This document shows positions 34,006-41,677 of a stretch of DNA of 64,000 nucleotides, one piece after another. Below the pieces are notes generated by a model. The model was not told where the DNA came from and did not search any database. It was given only the letters and a program-made list of their open reading frames with translations. Position numbers and translations under genes: made by a program. The DNA is from Rhizobacter sp. OV335 (GTDB lineage: Bacteria > Pseudomonadota > Gammaproteobacteria > Burkholderiales > Burkholderiaceae_C): NCBI RefSeq assembly GCF_900142965.1, contig NZ_FRCQ01000019.1:1-64000 (forward strand). The letters run 5' to 3'. Position 1 is the stretch's first letter; the number at the start of each line of letters is the position of its first letter.

Positions 34006-34893
34006 TCAGCGAGCGTTCGTCACCATGTCGGCGCGCACCTTGGAGACGACGCCTTCCCAGTTCTTGTTCGTGTAGTGGTTGAAGGCCTCGGCATCGTCGC
34101 GGAACACAACCGAATGGTTGCTCCACTTCGCGCGCCCGCCTTCGTTGTTCGCGGTGCCCAGCGTCAGGTCGTTGCAGAACCAGTCGCTCGGGTTGCAGAA
34201 GCTCGCGCCCGAGCTGCCCGACACGCCGCCGCTCGAGTGGTACGCGACGACCTCGTCGTCCTGCCCCGGCAGCACGAAGGAGTACAGCGTGCCCTTGGAG
34301 CCGGCGTACATGTAGAACCAGCTCGCGCGGGTGTTGTTGTGGTCGTACATCGCACGCGCGGTGGCGGTCTTCAGGTCGGACACCAGCGGTTCCGAGACGG
34401 CCCAGTCGCCCGCATCGGCGAGTTCGCTGCCGCCACCGGCGCCGGCCGCGATGTCGACCCACTTGATGTTCCAGCCGGTCTGGGTCGTGCCGTCGCTGTT
34501 GCCGCATTCGCCGGTGGAGCTCGCGATCGGGTTCTTCTTGTAGCGCGCGGTGCCGCCGTACAGCGAGAGCGCGTAGCCGATCATCAGGTCGCCGGCGCTG
34601 TGGGCCGCCACGTAGCACCAGTTCGGCCCGGTGCAATAGCAGTCGAGCGCATTGCGCACGAGGTAGTTCTGGTCGGAGACGTGGTTGAAGCCGTCCCAGT
34701 TGACCGACTTCTTGTTGACGCCGGCCTCGACGGTCGACGGTCCCCAGTAGCTGAAGTCGGCGTAGTTGCCGAGGATGCCGCCACCGGTGCGGCCGTTGAT
34801 CCACAGCGAGTAGTTGGTGGCCAGTGCCGCCGTCGTCAAGCCGACGAGCACGGCGCCGATCCCGGCCAGGCACAGCCGCGTGAGGTGTCGCAT
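34006..34893 (-). CDS. Secreted protein with hydrolase-like AHSAG motif
   Basis: A 295-residue exported protein with signal peptide (about 1-25, ending ALA). It has many aromatic and Asn/Gly residues and six or more cysteines (DCYCTGPNWCY, GECGNS, FCNPSDWFCND), suggesting disulfides outside the cell. VAAHSAGDLMIGYAL at about 94-108 resembles the nucleophile elbow of alpha/beta hydrolases, with Asp and His candidates later (GQDDEVVAYHSSGG). A lipase or esterase role is possible but unproven. It is the first gene of a probable operon with the exported protein after it. Confidence 0.6.
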   Translation of the reverse strand: MRHLTRLCLAGIGAVLVGLTTAALATNYSLWINGRTGGGILGNYADFSYWGPSTVEAGVNKKSVNWDGFNHVSDQNYLVRNALDCYCTGPNWCYVAAHSAGDLMIGYALSLYGGTARYKKNPIASSTGECGNSDGTTQTGWNIKWVDIAAGAGGGSELADAGDWAVSEPLVSDLKTATARAMYDHNNTRASWFYMYAGSKGTLYSFVLPGQDDEVVAYHSSGGVSGSSGASFCNPSDWFCNDLTLGTANNEGGRAKWSNHSVVFRDDAEAFNHYTNKNWEGVVSKVRADMVTNAR

Positions 34894-34917
34894 CGAGTCC
34901 CCCTGTCTGTTATGGAA

Positions 34918-34938
34918 ATCGGTTGTTGTGAAACCGAT
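34918..34938 (-). promoter_or_regulatory. Stem-loop in the leader of the secreted-protein gene
   Basis: ATCGGTT-GTTGTGA-AACCGAT: perfect 7-bp arms around the same 7-base spacer found at 14000-14024 before the TonB receptor. It lies 25 bp before the start codon. The shared spacer with unrelated arms argues for a recognised loop rather than a chance palindrome. Confidence 0.5.
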
Positions 34939-35036
34939 CTCGCGAGGCCCGAAAAGTACGCTCGTGCGGAAAAGTGCAGAAGCCCGAAGTTCCCCTCTTG
35001 ACGCGGGGCAGGCGGCGGGTGATAGACGCCTGCGCG

Positions 35037-36239
35037 TCAGCCCGGCGGCGGTGTCGTTGCCGCTTCGGGATAGAGATTCGGAAAGAGGATGCTGAGGGTG
35101 TCCAGCGGAAAGCCGATCCCGACCTCGCCCTTCGGGCTGTCAGAGACCAGCAACCCATCGGCCAGCAGCCGGGCGATCATCTTGCGTGCCGTGCGTTCTC
35201 CGAGGCCCGTCATCTGCGAGAAGTCGGCGCGCGAGACGGGCCCGGCGGCCAGCACGTGGTGCAGCGGCAGGAGGGCTTCGCGCCGATAGTCCGAGTGGGT
35301 CGCGCTCTGGCTGCGTATCAACACGAGCGCGGCGATGCGCTCGCGCAGCAGGCCCAGATCGAGCATGTCTTCCATGAACCGCGCCTGGTCGCCGCACAAC
35401 TCGATGAAGAAGCGGCACCACTCGCGCAGCATTCGCTCGCTGAGGTTGCCTCGGCCGTCGAGGTCGCCGTGGCGGGGCATGTCGGCGTTCGACAGCAACT
35501 CGTAGTACCTCGCCCGCTGGCGTGCAAGACCTCGGCTGATGGACCACAGTCCAGCGCTCAGCGGCAGCAGCGCGCAATGCGTCTGCAATCGGCAGGCCCG
35601 GCCGTTGCCATCGGCGAACGGGTGAACCCAGGTCATGCGGTGATGCGCAGCCGCCACGGTGTAGATGCGCGCGTCGAGTGCGACGCGGCGCGCATACACC
35701 GAATCGGCACGGTGCAGGAACTTCGGAATCGAGCGCCAGGCCGGCGGCTGATGCCTGCCGACCGCGACATCTTCCTGGCGAAGCAGGCCGGGCTCGACGA
35801 CACGCCCATCGTCCGTTCTGCGGTCGTCGGGCGCAAGGCGGCCATAGAGGCTTGCATGGGCGCGCTGCAGGAAGGCTGCACTCAAGGTCATCGTTTCATC
35901 GGTCGCCAGCGCTTCGAGTTCTCGTTCCGCATCGATGTGGGCCAGGGCAATGCGCTGCCGCAGCGCGATGTCGGGCGTTGCCGAGAAGTCTTGCCGAAGC
36001 GCGCGATCGATGTGAGCCGGATGGGTGCTCTGGCCCTCGATCAGGTTCGAGTAGTACGAGTTCATCGACCTGAGCAACTCGTGCAGGCGGGCTCGGCTGG
36101 CCGGATGAATGGCGGCTTTCAACGCGAGGGCCCGTTCGGTGACGGCGCGCGTCTCATGCGCAAGGTCATCGAGTTCCTTCTGCGGAAGCAGGGGTTCGAA
36201 CTGATGCGGCTGGTCGTAGACCGAGATGTCAGACGGCAT
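35037..36239 (-). CDS. Fic-domain protein (probable AMP transferase)
   Basis: A 400-residue Fic protein that would transfer AMP (or another nucleotide part) to a target hydroxyl. Catalytic motif HPFADGNGRACR at 206-217 matches HPFx(D/E)GNGRxxR fully. An N-terminal inhibitory motif S64-N-L-I-E68-G69 fits (S/T)xxxE(G/N), so this is a class II, self-inhibited Fic protein. The C-terminal part (about 320-380) looks like a winged helix (PVSRADFSQMTGLGERTARKMIARLLADG). The DNA around it is more AT-rich than the rest of the window. No antitoxin gene is adjacent, as expected for class II. Confidence 0.88.
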   Translation of the reverse strand: MPSDISVYDQPHQFEPLLPQKELDDLAHETRAVTERALALKAAIHPASRARLHELLRSMNSYYSNLIEGQSTHPAHIDRALRQDFSATPDIALRQRIALAHIDAERELEALATDETMTLSAAFLQRAHASLYGRLAPDDRRTDDGRVVEPGLLRQEDVAVGRHQPPAWRSIPKFLHRADSVYARRVALDARIYTVAAAHHRMTWVHPFADGNGRACRLQTHCALLPLSAGLWSISRGLARQRARYYELLSNADMPRHGDLDGRGNLSERMLREWCRFFIELCGDQARFMEDMLDLGLLRERIAALVLIRSQSATHSDYRREALLPLHHVLAAGPVSRADFSQMTGLGERTARKMIARLLADGLLVSDSPKGEVGIGFPLDTLSILFPNLYPEAATTPPPG

Positions 36240-36328
36240 AAGTTGCCGATCTTAGTTCCGAAGCTGTTTTGCTGGAAACTTTTATAAAACAATAGCTTGA
36301 AGAGCTTAAATGACTTCCTGGTGGACTT

Positions 36329-36352
36329 TTTCTGCCGATCTTTCTGCCGATC
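36329..36352. repeat. Tandem 12-bp repeat
   Basis: TTTCTGCCGATC occurs twice in direct succession in the 116-bp AT-rich space between cheY and the fic gene, next to TTTTATAAAA (36275-36284). It may be part of the fic promoter or operator. Confidence 0.6.
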
Positions 36353-36355
36353 TTC

Positions 36356-36724
36356 TCAAAGACCGCACAGCTTGCGGAACGGCCCCAGCACCGCCTCGCC
36401 GCGGAACGGCTTGACGATCCAGCCGGTCACGCCGATCGCCTTGGCGCGCTCGCGCATCTCGGCGTTGTCCTCGGTGGTCAGCATCACGATGTGCACCGCC
36501 GAGTTCCCGAGCTCGGTGCGGATCTTCTCGGCCATCGTCAGGCCGTCCATGTTCGGCATGTTGATGTCGCTCACCACCAGCTTGATCGACGGGTCGAGCG
36601 CCAGCTGCCGCAGGCCGTCGCGGCCGTCGTTGGCCTGGTCCACGTCGAAGCCGTTCTGCCGCAGGAAGCTGCAGACGATTTCGCGCATCGTGTTGGAGTC
36701 GTCGACGACCAGGATCTGGGCCAT
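36356..36724 (-). CDS. cheY: CheY-like response regulator
   Basis: A 122-residue single receiver domain: acidic pair D8/D9 (VVDDS), phosphoacceptor Asp53 (VSDINMPNMDG), Thr83 (LTTED) and Lys105 (VKPF). The closest type is the CheY of chemotaxis systems in betaproteobacteria (ILVVDDSNTMR). It is the second gene after a CheX-like gene, 14 bp apart, so both should be made together; the pair links a phosphatase to its receiver. Confidence 0.9.
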   Translation of the reverse strand: MAQILVVDDSNTMREIVCSFLRQNGFDVDQANDGRDGLRQLALDPSIKLVVSDINMPNMDGLTMAEKIRTELGNSAVHIVMLTTEDNAEMRERAKAIGVTGWIVKPFRGEAVLGPFRKLCGL

Positions 36725-36738
36725 TCAGCGGTTTCTCT

Positions 36739-37704
36739 TCAGAAGAATTCCAGCTCGCCCGTGCTGTCGGCGATGGAGGCGGGATTCGAGAACTCGACGA
36801 AAGCCTCGGGGCGGAACAGCAGGTTGAAGATGAAGCGCTGCACGATGGTCAGCGAGCGCTGGCGCGGGTGGCGCGGGTCTGACAGCTGGTAGCGGATGCA
36901 CAGCTGCGGATCCTGCGAGCCGAACGAGATGTACTTCTGCTCGTGGTTGATCACGATCGGCACCTGCGTCTGCTGCGTCGGGAACGCCTCGGGCGGGATG
37001 TAGTGGTTCTTGAACGCGCCCCAGATCAGGTTCGTGGTCTCGGCGATCAGGTTGTTCAGCTCGCGGAAGCCGAGGTCGCCGCCGACGCCCTCGAATCCCA
37101 TGCCCTGGGCCATGCCCTGGCGCAGCGCGCCTTCCTCGGCCTGCAGCATCATGTAGCCGCGGCACCAGGTGCTCTCCAGCGCGATCAGCGTCGACACCTG
37201 GCCGTAGATGATGCGGTCGTGCACCACGTAGGGCGGCTCGGCCTCCACCGTCGCGTTCGGGAACATCGAGCGGATGGCCTTGCAGGTCAGCTCGACGATG
37301 CCATGCACCAGGGCCATCGGGTAGCGCAGGCCGAACAGGCTTCGGTCGATGTGGGCGCGCAGCTCGTCGAGCCGGCCGCTGGCCCACGGGTGCGTGATGC
37401 AGCGCGCCTCGTCGTCGGTCAGCGCCCGCGTGCTGGTGCGGCGCAGGAAGATCGGCAGCTCCGGGCGTTGGCGGTGCAGGGCTTGCGCGAGCTTCAGGCT
37501 GTCGGGTTCGTCGCAGGGCAGGTCTTCGGCCAGCAGCACGCCGGCCAGGTCCTTGTGCTGGGCCAGCGCCTCCATCGCATCGGCTGCGGCGCGCGGCACG
37601 GTGATGATGCCGAGCGTCTCGCAGAACGCGAGCAGTTCGGGATAGTGCTTCGGATCGTGCTCGAGCAGCAGGATCTTGGCGGCGAGGAAAGCGGTATCGG
37701 CCAT
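36739..37704 (-). CDS. Receiver-like plus CheX-type phosphatase domain protein
   Basis: A 321-residue protein. Residues about 5-125 look like a degenerate receiver domain: LLLEHDP in place of the acidic pair, and LLAEDLPC around the phosphoacceptor position. Residues about 150-300 resemble a CheX/FliY-type CheY-P phosphatase, with the E-x-x-N element in FRELNNLIAETTNLIWGAFKN. Start 37704 gives MADTAFLAAKILLLEHD; an in-frame ATG at 37725 would add seven residues, and neither has a clear Shine-Dalgarno. It is followed by cheY. Confidence 0.75.
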   Translation of the reverse strand: MADTAFLAAKILLLEHDPKHYPELLAFCETLGIITVPRAAADAMEALAQHKDLAGVLLAEDLPCDEPDSLKLAQALHRQRPELPIFLRRTSTRALTDDEARCITHPWASGRLDELRAHIDRSLFGLRYPMALVHGIVELTCKAIRSMFPNATVEAEPPYVVHDRIIYGQVSTLIALESTWCRGYMMLQAEEGALRQGMAQGMGFEGVGGDLGFRELNNLIAETTNLIWGAFKNHYIPPEAFPTQQTQVPIVINHEQKYISFGSQDPQLCIRYQLSDPRHPRQRSLTIVQRFIFNLLFRPEAFVEFSNPASIADSTGELEFF

Positions 37705-37848
37705 GGGAGGGGTTATCGGCAGCATGGCAGGGGGCTGAAAGCATCCTCAATCTTTTTGTCGCTTGCCGTGCCGATGTGCCGGGGGGCCTCGCGACGGCCC
37801 GTCAGATAATTCACGGGCTCTTGTTCCCATCTCTTCCAGAGGATTCCC

Positions 37849-38526
37849 ATGCTCCAACGTCCGACAGCCGTTCTCGCGGCTGCATGCGCCTTGCTGATCG
37901 CCGGTTGCGCCACCGAAAGCTCCCGCACGCTGGAGGTCGCGAAGACGCAGGCCGCCGCGGCACCGTTCAACGGCACGCGCCTGCCGGTCTCGGTCGGCAA
38001 GTTCGACAACCGCTCCAGCTTCATGCGCGGCGTGTTCTCCGATGGCGTCGACCGCCTCGGCAGCCAGGCCAAGACGACGCTGGTCGCGCACCTGCAGCAG
38101 TCGCAGCGCTTCTCGGTGCTCGACCGCGACAACCTGTCCGAGACGGGCCAGGAAGCCAAGCTGCAGGGCACGGCCCAGACGCTGCGCGGCGCGTCGTACG
38201 TGGTGACCGGCGACATCTCCGAGTTCGGCCGCAAGGAGGTCGGCGACCACCAGCTGTTCGGCCTGTTCGGCCGCGGCAAGACGCAGATCGCCTACGCGAA
38301 GATCACGCTCAACATCGTCAACAGCCTCACCGCCGAGGTCGTCTACTCGGCCCGCGGCGCCGGCGAGTACGAGTTGTCGAACCGCGAGGTGCTCGGCTTC
38401 GGCGGCACCGCCAGCTACGACGCGACGCTGAACGGCAAGGTGCTCGACCTTGCGATGCGCCAGGCGGTCGACGACCTCGTCACCGCGAAGGACAGCGGCC
38501 AGTGGGGCAAGGACGCTGCCAAGTGA
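37849..38526 (+). CDS. CsgG/HfaB-family lipoprotein
   Basis: A 225-residue lipoprotein with lipobox LIAGC20. The mature part has the CsgG-like order: VSVGKFDNRSSF, QSQRFSVLDRDNL, the central GASYVVTGDISEFG and the C-terminal VDDLVTAK. CsgG proteins form outer-membrane secretion pores, but this short variant belongs to the three-gene lipoprotein cluster also found in Neisseria, where its role is unclear. It overlaps the next gene by 4 bp (GTGA). Confidence 0.85.
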   Translation: MLQRPTAVLAAACALLIAGCATESSRTLEVAKTQAAAAPFNGTRLPVSVGKFDNRSSFMRGVFSDGVDRLGSQAKTTLVAHLQQSQRFSVLDRDNLSETGQEAKLQGTAQTLRGASYVVTGDISEFGRKEVGDHQLFGLFGRGKTQIAYAKITLNIVNSLTAEVVYSARGAGEYELSNREVLGFGGTASYDATLNGKVLDLAMRQAVDDLVTAKDSGQWGKDAAK

Positions 38527-38897
38527 GGGGCCGTCTCCTGGTTGCTGCTTGTGCGGTGGCGCTGCTGGCCGGCTGCGCCAAGCCGCGCCCGCCGCTGTAC
38601 CTGTGGGAGTCGTTCCCGCGCCAGCAGTACGACGCGCTGCAGCGCGGCGGCGCCGGCGCGCAGGAGCAGATCGCCGCGCTGGAAGAGCACGTCGTGAAGG
38701 CGCGGGCGCAGAACGCCGCGCTGCCGCCCGGGCTGCGTGCCCACCTCGGCATGCTGAAGCTGTCGATCGGCGACCCCGGCGAAGCGCGCCAGCTCTGGCT
38801 GGCCGAGAAGCTGGCGTTTCCGGAGTCGGCACCCTACATGGACCAGTTGCTGAAGCGCCTGGACGGCCCCGCGGCCAAGACGGAGAAGCCGGCATGA
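38523..38897 (+). CDS. DUF4810 lipoprotein
   Basis: A 124-residue lipoprotein starting with GTG inside the stop region of the preceding gene (GTGA). The signal peptide ends at LLAGC18. The mature part has LYLWESFPRQQYDALQ and a helical region with HLGMLKLSIGDPGEARQLWLAEKLAFPESAPYMDQLLKR, matching DUF4810 proteins, which are found between the CsgG-like and DUF799 genes. A tetratricopeptide-like helical pair is likely. Confidence 0.8.
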   Translation: MRGRLLVAACAVALLAGCAKPRPPLYLWESFPRQQYDALQRGGAGAQEQIAALEEHVVKARAQNAALPPGLRAHLGMLKLSIGDPGEARQLWLAEKLAFPESAPYMDQLLKRLDGPAAKTEKPA

Positions 38898-39580
38898 CGC
38901 TCACTCGTTCATTGTTTCGATCGATCGCGCTGACGGCCACCGTCGCCACGGCCGCGTTGCTCGGCGGTTGCGCCACCTCGCCGGCCTACGACTACACCGC
39001 CTTCAACCGCGCGAAGCCGGCCTCGCTGCTGGTGCTGCCGCCGCTGAACGAATCGCCCGAGATCAGCGCGACCGCGTCCGTCTGGAGCCACGCGACCCGG
39101 CCGCTGGCCGAGGCGGGCTACTACGTGTTGCCGGTCACGCTGGTCGACGAGACCTTCCGCCAGAACGGCGTGGACACTGCGCACGACGCCCAGGAGGTCT
39201 CCGCGCGCAAGCTGCGCGAGTTCTTCGGTGCCGACGCGGCCGTCTACATCAAGGTGCGCAAGTACGGCGCCAGCTACGCGGTGCTGTCGAGCGAGACGCG
39301 CGTCGAGGTCGAGGCCCGCATCATCGACCTGCGCAGCGGCGAGCTGCTGTGGAACGGCTCGGCCGTGGCCAGCTCGTCCGAGGAGCAGCAGCAGTCGCAG
39401 GGCGGCCTGATCGGCGCGCTGGTGGGCGCGCTGGTGCGGCACGTCATGAGCAACGCGACCGACGATTCGTACCGCTGGGCCGGGGTGGCCGACGACCGCA
39501 TGCTGGGGGCGCCTCGCCGCAACGGCGTGCCGCCGGGGCCGCGCTCGCCGCTGCACGGGCAGCCGATGCCGGTGCAGTAG
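38894..39580 (+). CDS. DUF799 (GNA1162-type) outer-membrane lipoprotein
   Basis: A 228-residue lipoprotein, overlapping the previous gene by ATGA, with lipobox LLGGC26. The mature part SPAYDYTAFNRAKPASLLVLPPLNESPE and GYYVLPVTLVDETFRQNG matches the DUF799 family, which includes the Neisseria antigen GNA1162. The fold is TolB-N-like. The order CsgG, DUF4810, DUF799 suggests one envelope complex. The 3' 137 bp overlap the antisense 3' end of msrQ. Confidence 0.88.
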   Translation: MTLTRSLFRSIALTATVATAALLGGCATSPAYDYTAFNRAKPASLLVLPPLNESPEISATASVWSHATRPLAEAGYYVLPVTLVDETFRQNGVDTAHDAQEVSARKLREFFGADAAVYIKVRKYGASYAVLSSETRVEVEARIIDLRSGELLWNGSAVASSSEEQQQSQGGLIGALVGALVRHVMSNATDDSYRWAGVADDRMLGAPRRNGVPPGPRSPLHGQPMPVQ

Positions 39581-40247
39581 GCGAAGCCGTCATTGCATCC
39601 GGCTGCGCCCGCGTGCCCCACGCATGCGCGGCCAGCCGGAACGCGAGCAGCGCTGCTGCAACGCCGGCGAAGACCCAGGCCGACACATGGCCCAGCTTCG
39701 CCTGCAGCACGCCGTGCAGCGCCGCGAGCACGGTGGCGGCATACACCAACTGGTGCAGCCGCAGCCAGTGCCGCTTCAGCCGGCGGATCGCCCGCTGGGT
39801 CGAGGTCAGTGCGAGCGGCAACAGCAGCAACAGCGCCGCCGAGCCGAGCGCGATGAACGGCCGCTCGGCCAGGTCCTGCGCGTACGCATGCAGCGTGCCG
39901 GCATCGAAGCCCAGGTAGAGCCCGAGGTGCACCACGGCGTAGCCGAAGCTCCACAGCCCGAGTTGGCGGCGCTGGCGGATCAGCGCGTTCCAGTCGCCGA
40001 TGCGACGGCCGAAACGCAAGGCCACCGACCGCGACAGCCAGACCGACATGCGGCGCAGCGGCGTGACCGCGAGCGTTGCCAGCAGCAGGCTCATCGCCCA
40101 CCAGCCGCTCGCGTGCGTCAACGCGGCGATGGGGTCGGGACCGAGCGTGCCGGCCGCGAAGCCGATCGACCAGCGCAGCGCCGGCGCTGCGCACAGCATG
40201 AAGGTCAGCGGCGTCAGCACGCCGGCCTGCACCAGATGGCGCAGCAC
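39444..40247 (-). CDS. msrQ: MsrQ haem-binding membrane subunit
   Basis: Haem b membrane protein passing quinol electrons to MsrP for repair of periplasmic methionine sulfoxide. Six helices carry the histidines of the ferric-reductase-like fold (FGYAVVHLGLYLG; HWLRLHQLVYAATVLAALHGVLQ). The GTG at 40247 is preferred, 10 bp after the msrP stop; the longer frame is mostly inside msrP. The frame runs to 39444, about 60 residues beyond the last helix and antisense to the DUF799 gene, which is odd for the family. Confidence 0.85.
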   Translation of the reverse strand: MLRHLVQAGVLTPLTFMLCAAPALRWSIGFAAGTLGPDPIAALTHASGWWAMSLLLATLAVTPLRRMSVWLSRSVALRFGRRIGDWNALIRQRRQLGLWSFGYAVVHLGLYLGFDAGTLHAYAQDLAERPFIALGSAALLLLLPLALTSTQRAIRRLKRHWLRLHQLVYAATVLAALHGVLQAKLGHVSAWVFAGVAAALLAFRLAAHAWGTRAQPDAMTASPTAPASAARAAASAAPAARRCGEAPPACGRRPPRPSGTNRRSRCS

Positions 40248-40257
40248 GGCGGCGCGC

Positions 40258-41136
40258 CTAGAAGTTCCGGGCGAGGTCCATGCCGGCATACAGCGACGCG
40301 ACCTCGGCCGCGTACCCGTTGAAGGGCAGGGTGGGGCGCTTGGCAAGCTCGCCCAGCCGCAGCTCGCGGCGTTGCGACCAGCGCGGGTGCGGCACCTCGG
40401 GGTGCACGTTGCCGAAGAAGCCGTACTCCGACGGCGCGGCCTGCATCCAGGTGGTGACCGGCGCCTGCTCCACCAGCCGGATGTGCGTGATGGCCTTCGG
40501 GCTCTTGAAGCCGTACTTCCATGGCACGGCCAGCCGCAGCGGCGCGCCGTTCTGCGGTGGCAGCGCGCTGCCGTACAGGCCGGTGGCCACCAGCGTCAGC
40601 GGGTGCATGGCCTCGTCGATGCGCAGCGCTTCGGTGTAGGGCCAGTCGAGCATCGGCCGGCGCTGGCCGTACATCTCGGACGGGCGCAGCACCGAGATGA
40701 ACTGCACGTGGCGTGCGCGCGAGGTCGGCGCGACGAGCTTCAGCAGTGCGGCCAGCGGAAAGCCGCGCCACGGCACCACCATCGACCAGCCTTCAACGCA
40801 GCGCAGCCGGTAGAGGCGGTCTTCCTGCGGGAAGCGGCGCAGCAGCTCATCGAGGTCGAAGCGGCGCGGGCGTTCGACCTCGCCGTCGACGGTGACGATC
40901 CACGGCGTCGTGCGGAAGTCCTCGGCCAGCTTCCAGACGGCCGCCTTGTCGGGCGAGAACTCGTAGTAGTTGTTGTGCCGGGTCGCGGCCTCGCGCGGGG
41001 TGACGTCGTCGGCGGTGAGGGCAGGGGCCGAGGTGGCGGCGGCCGGGCCGGCCAGCGCGGCGGCGGTCAGCGTGAGCAGCTGGCGTCGATCGAGCCACAG
41101 GCGCTGCGGCGTGATCTCACTCGGGGACGGGGTCAT
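40258..41136 (-). CDS. msrP: Protein-methionine-sulfoxide reductase catalytic subunit MsrP
   Basis: A 292-residue molybdopterin enzyme of the sulfite-oxidase fold, exported by Tat: D-R17-R18-Q-L-L followed by a hydrophobic stretch. Cys113 in RLRCVEGWSMVVPW is the molybdenum ligand. NNYYEFSPDK and GAPLRLAVPWKYGFKSPKAI are typical of MsrP (former YedY). It reduces oxidised methionines in periplasmic proteins with electrons from MsrQ, whose gene is 10 bp downstream. Confidence 0.95.
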   Translation of the reverse strand: MTPSPSEITPQRLWLDRRQLLTLTAAALAGPAAATSAPALTADDVTPREAATRHNNYYEFSPDKAAVWKLAEDFRTTPWIVTVDGEVERPRRFDLDELLRRFPQEDRLYRLRCVEGWSMVVPWRGFPLAALLKLVAPTSRARHVQFISVLRPSEMYGQRRPMLDWPYTEALRIDEAMHPLTLVATGLYGSALPPQNGAPLRLAVPWKYGFKSPKAITHIRLVEQAPVTTWMQAAPSEYGFFGNVHPEVPHPRWSQRRELRLGELAKRPTLPFNGYAAEVASLYAGMDLARNF

Positions 41137-41225
41137 GCGGGGTGTTCAGCGAGGGTGGCGGGCCTCCAGGTCTTCGACCTGTGGCAGGCCGACGCGCAGG
41201 GGACATTTGTCCTGAATCGTGTTGG

Positions 41226-41244
41226 CCCGCGCCTTCGGCGCGGG
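41226..41244. other. Strong GC hairpin in the msrP/hipB intergenic region
   Basis: CCCGCGCCTTCGGCGCGGG forms an 8-bp stem with a 3-base loop between divergent genes. No U-tract follows on either strand, so it is not a standard terminator. The rest of the 223-bp gap turns AT-rich towards the hipB operator. Confidence 0.5.
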
Positions 41245-41319
41245 GAACCTGGCTACAGTGTGGATTGCTTTTGTCTTTCTATCCGAAGAGACACTAAACA
41301 ATTCACTAAATGCAAAATT

Positions 41320-41355
41320 ATTCAATAATGGACCTTTTGATGTCCATTATTGAAT
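41320..41355 (+). promoter_or_regulatory. HipB-type operator, perfect 14-bp inverted repeat
   Basis: ATTCAATAATGGAC (41320-41333) and its exact complement (41342-41355) flank the 8-base spacer CTTTTGAT, ending 4 bp before the hipB-like start. E. coli HipB reads TATCC-N8-GGATA; the same N8 geometry appears here as TGGAC-N8-GTCCA. Its position would block transcription and possibly translation start. Confidence 0.85.
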
Positions 41356-41359
41356 TTCC

Positions 41360-41677
41360 ATGATTGACATGAAATTCGCCACCCCCGACGAGCTGGTCCG
41401 CGAGCTCGGCAGCCGCCTTCGCACCCAGCGCCTCGCATCGCGCGTCACCCAGCGGGAGCTGGCACAGCGGGCCGGCGTCGCGCTCGGTGCGGTGAAGAAG
41501 CTGGAGTCCGACGGCAACACCACGCTGCAGACCTTCGTGCGGGTGGTGCAGGCGCTGTCGCTGACCGGTGACATCGAAGACATCCTCGTGCTCAAGCCGC
41601 ACGCCAGCATCGCCGAGATGGAGCGCGCCGCGGCGGCACCGCGCCAGCGCGCCCGCCGGCCCGCATTGCCGCGATGA
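41360..41677 (+). CDS. XRE-family antitoxin/repressor, HipB-like
   Basis: A 105-residue protein with a Cro/C1-type HTH at about 15-68 (LGSRLRTQRLASRVTQRELAQRAGVALGAVKKLES). It begins 4 bp after a strong palindrome and overlaps the hipA-like gene by ATGA, the standard antitoxin-toxin arrangement. The last 25 residues are Ala/Arg-rich. It should repress its own operon and neutralise the kinase. Confidence 0.85.
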   Translation: MIDMKFATPDELVRELGSRLRTQRLASRVTQRELAQRAGVALGAVKKLESDGNTTLQTFVRVVQALSLTGDIEDILVLKPHASIAEMERAAAAPRQRARRPALPR

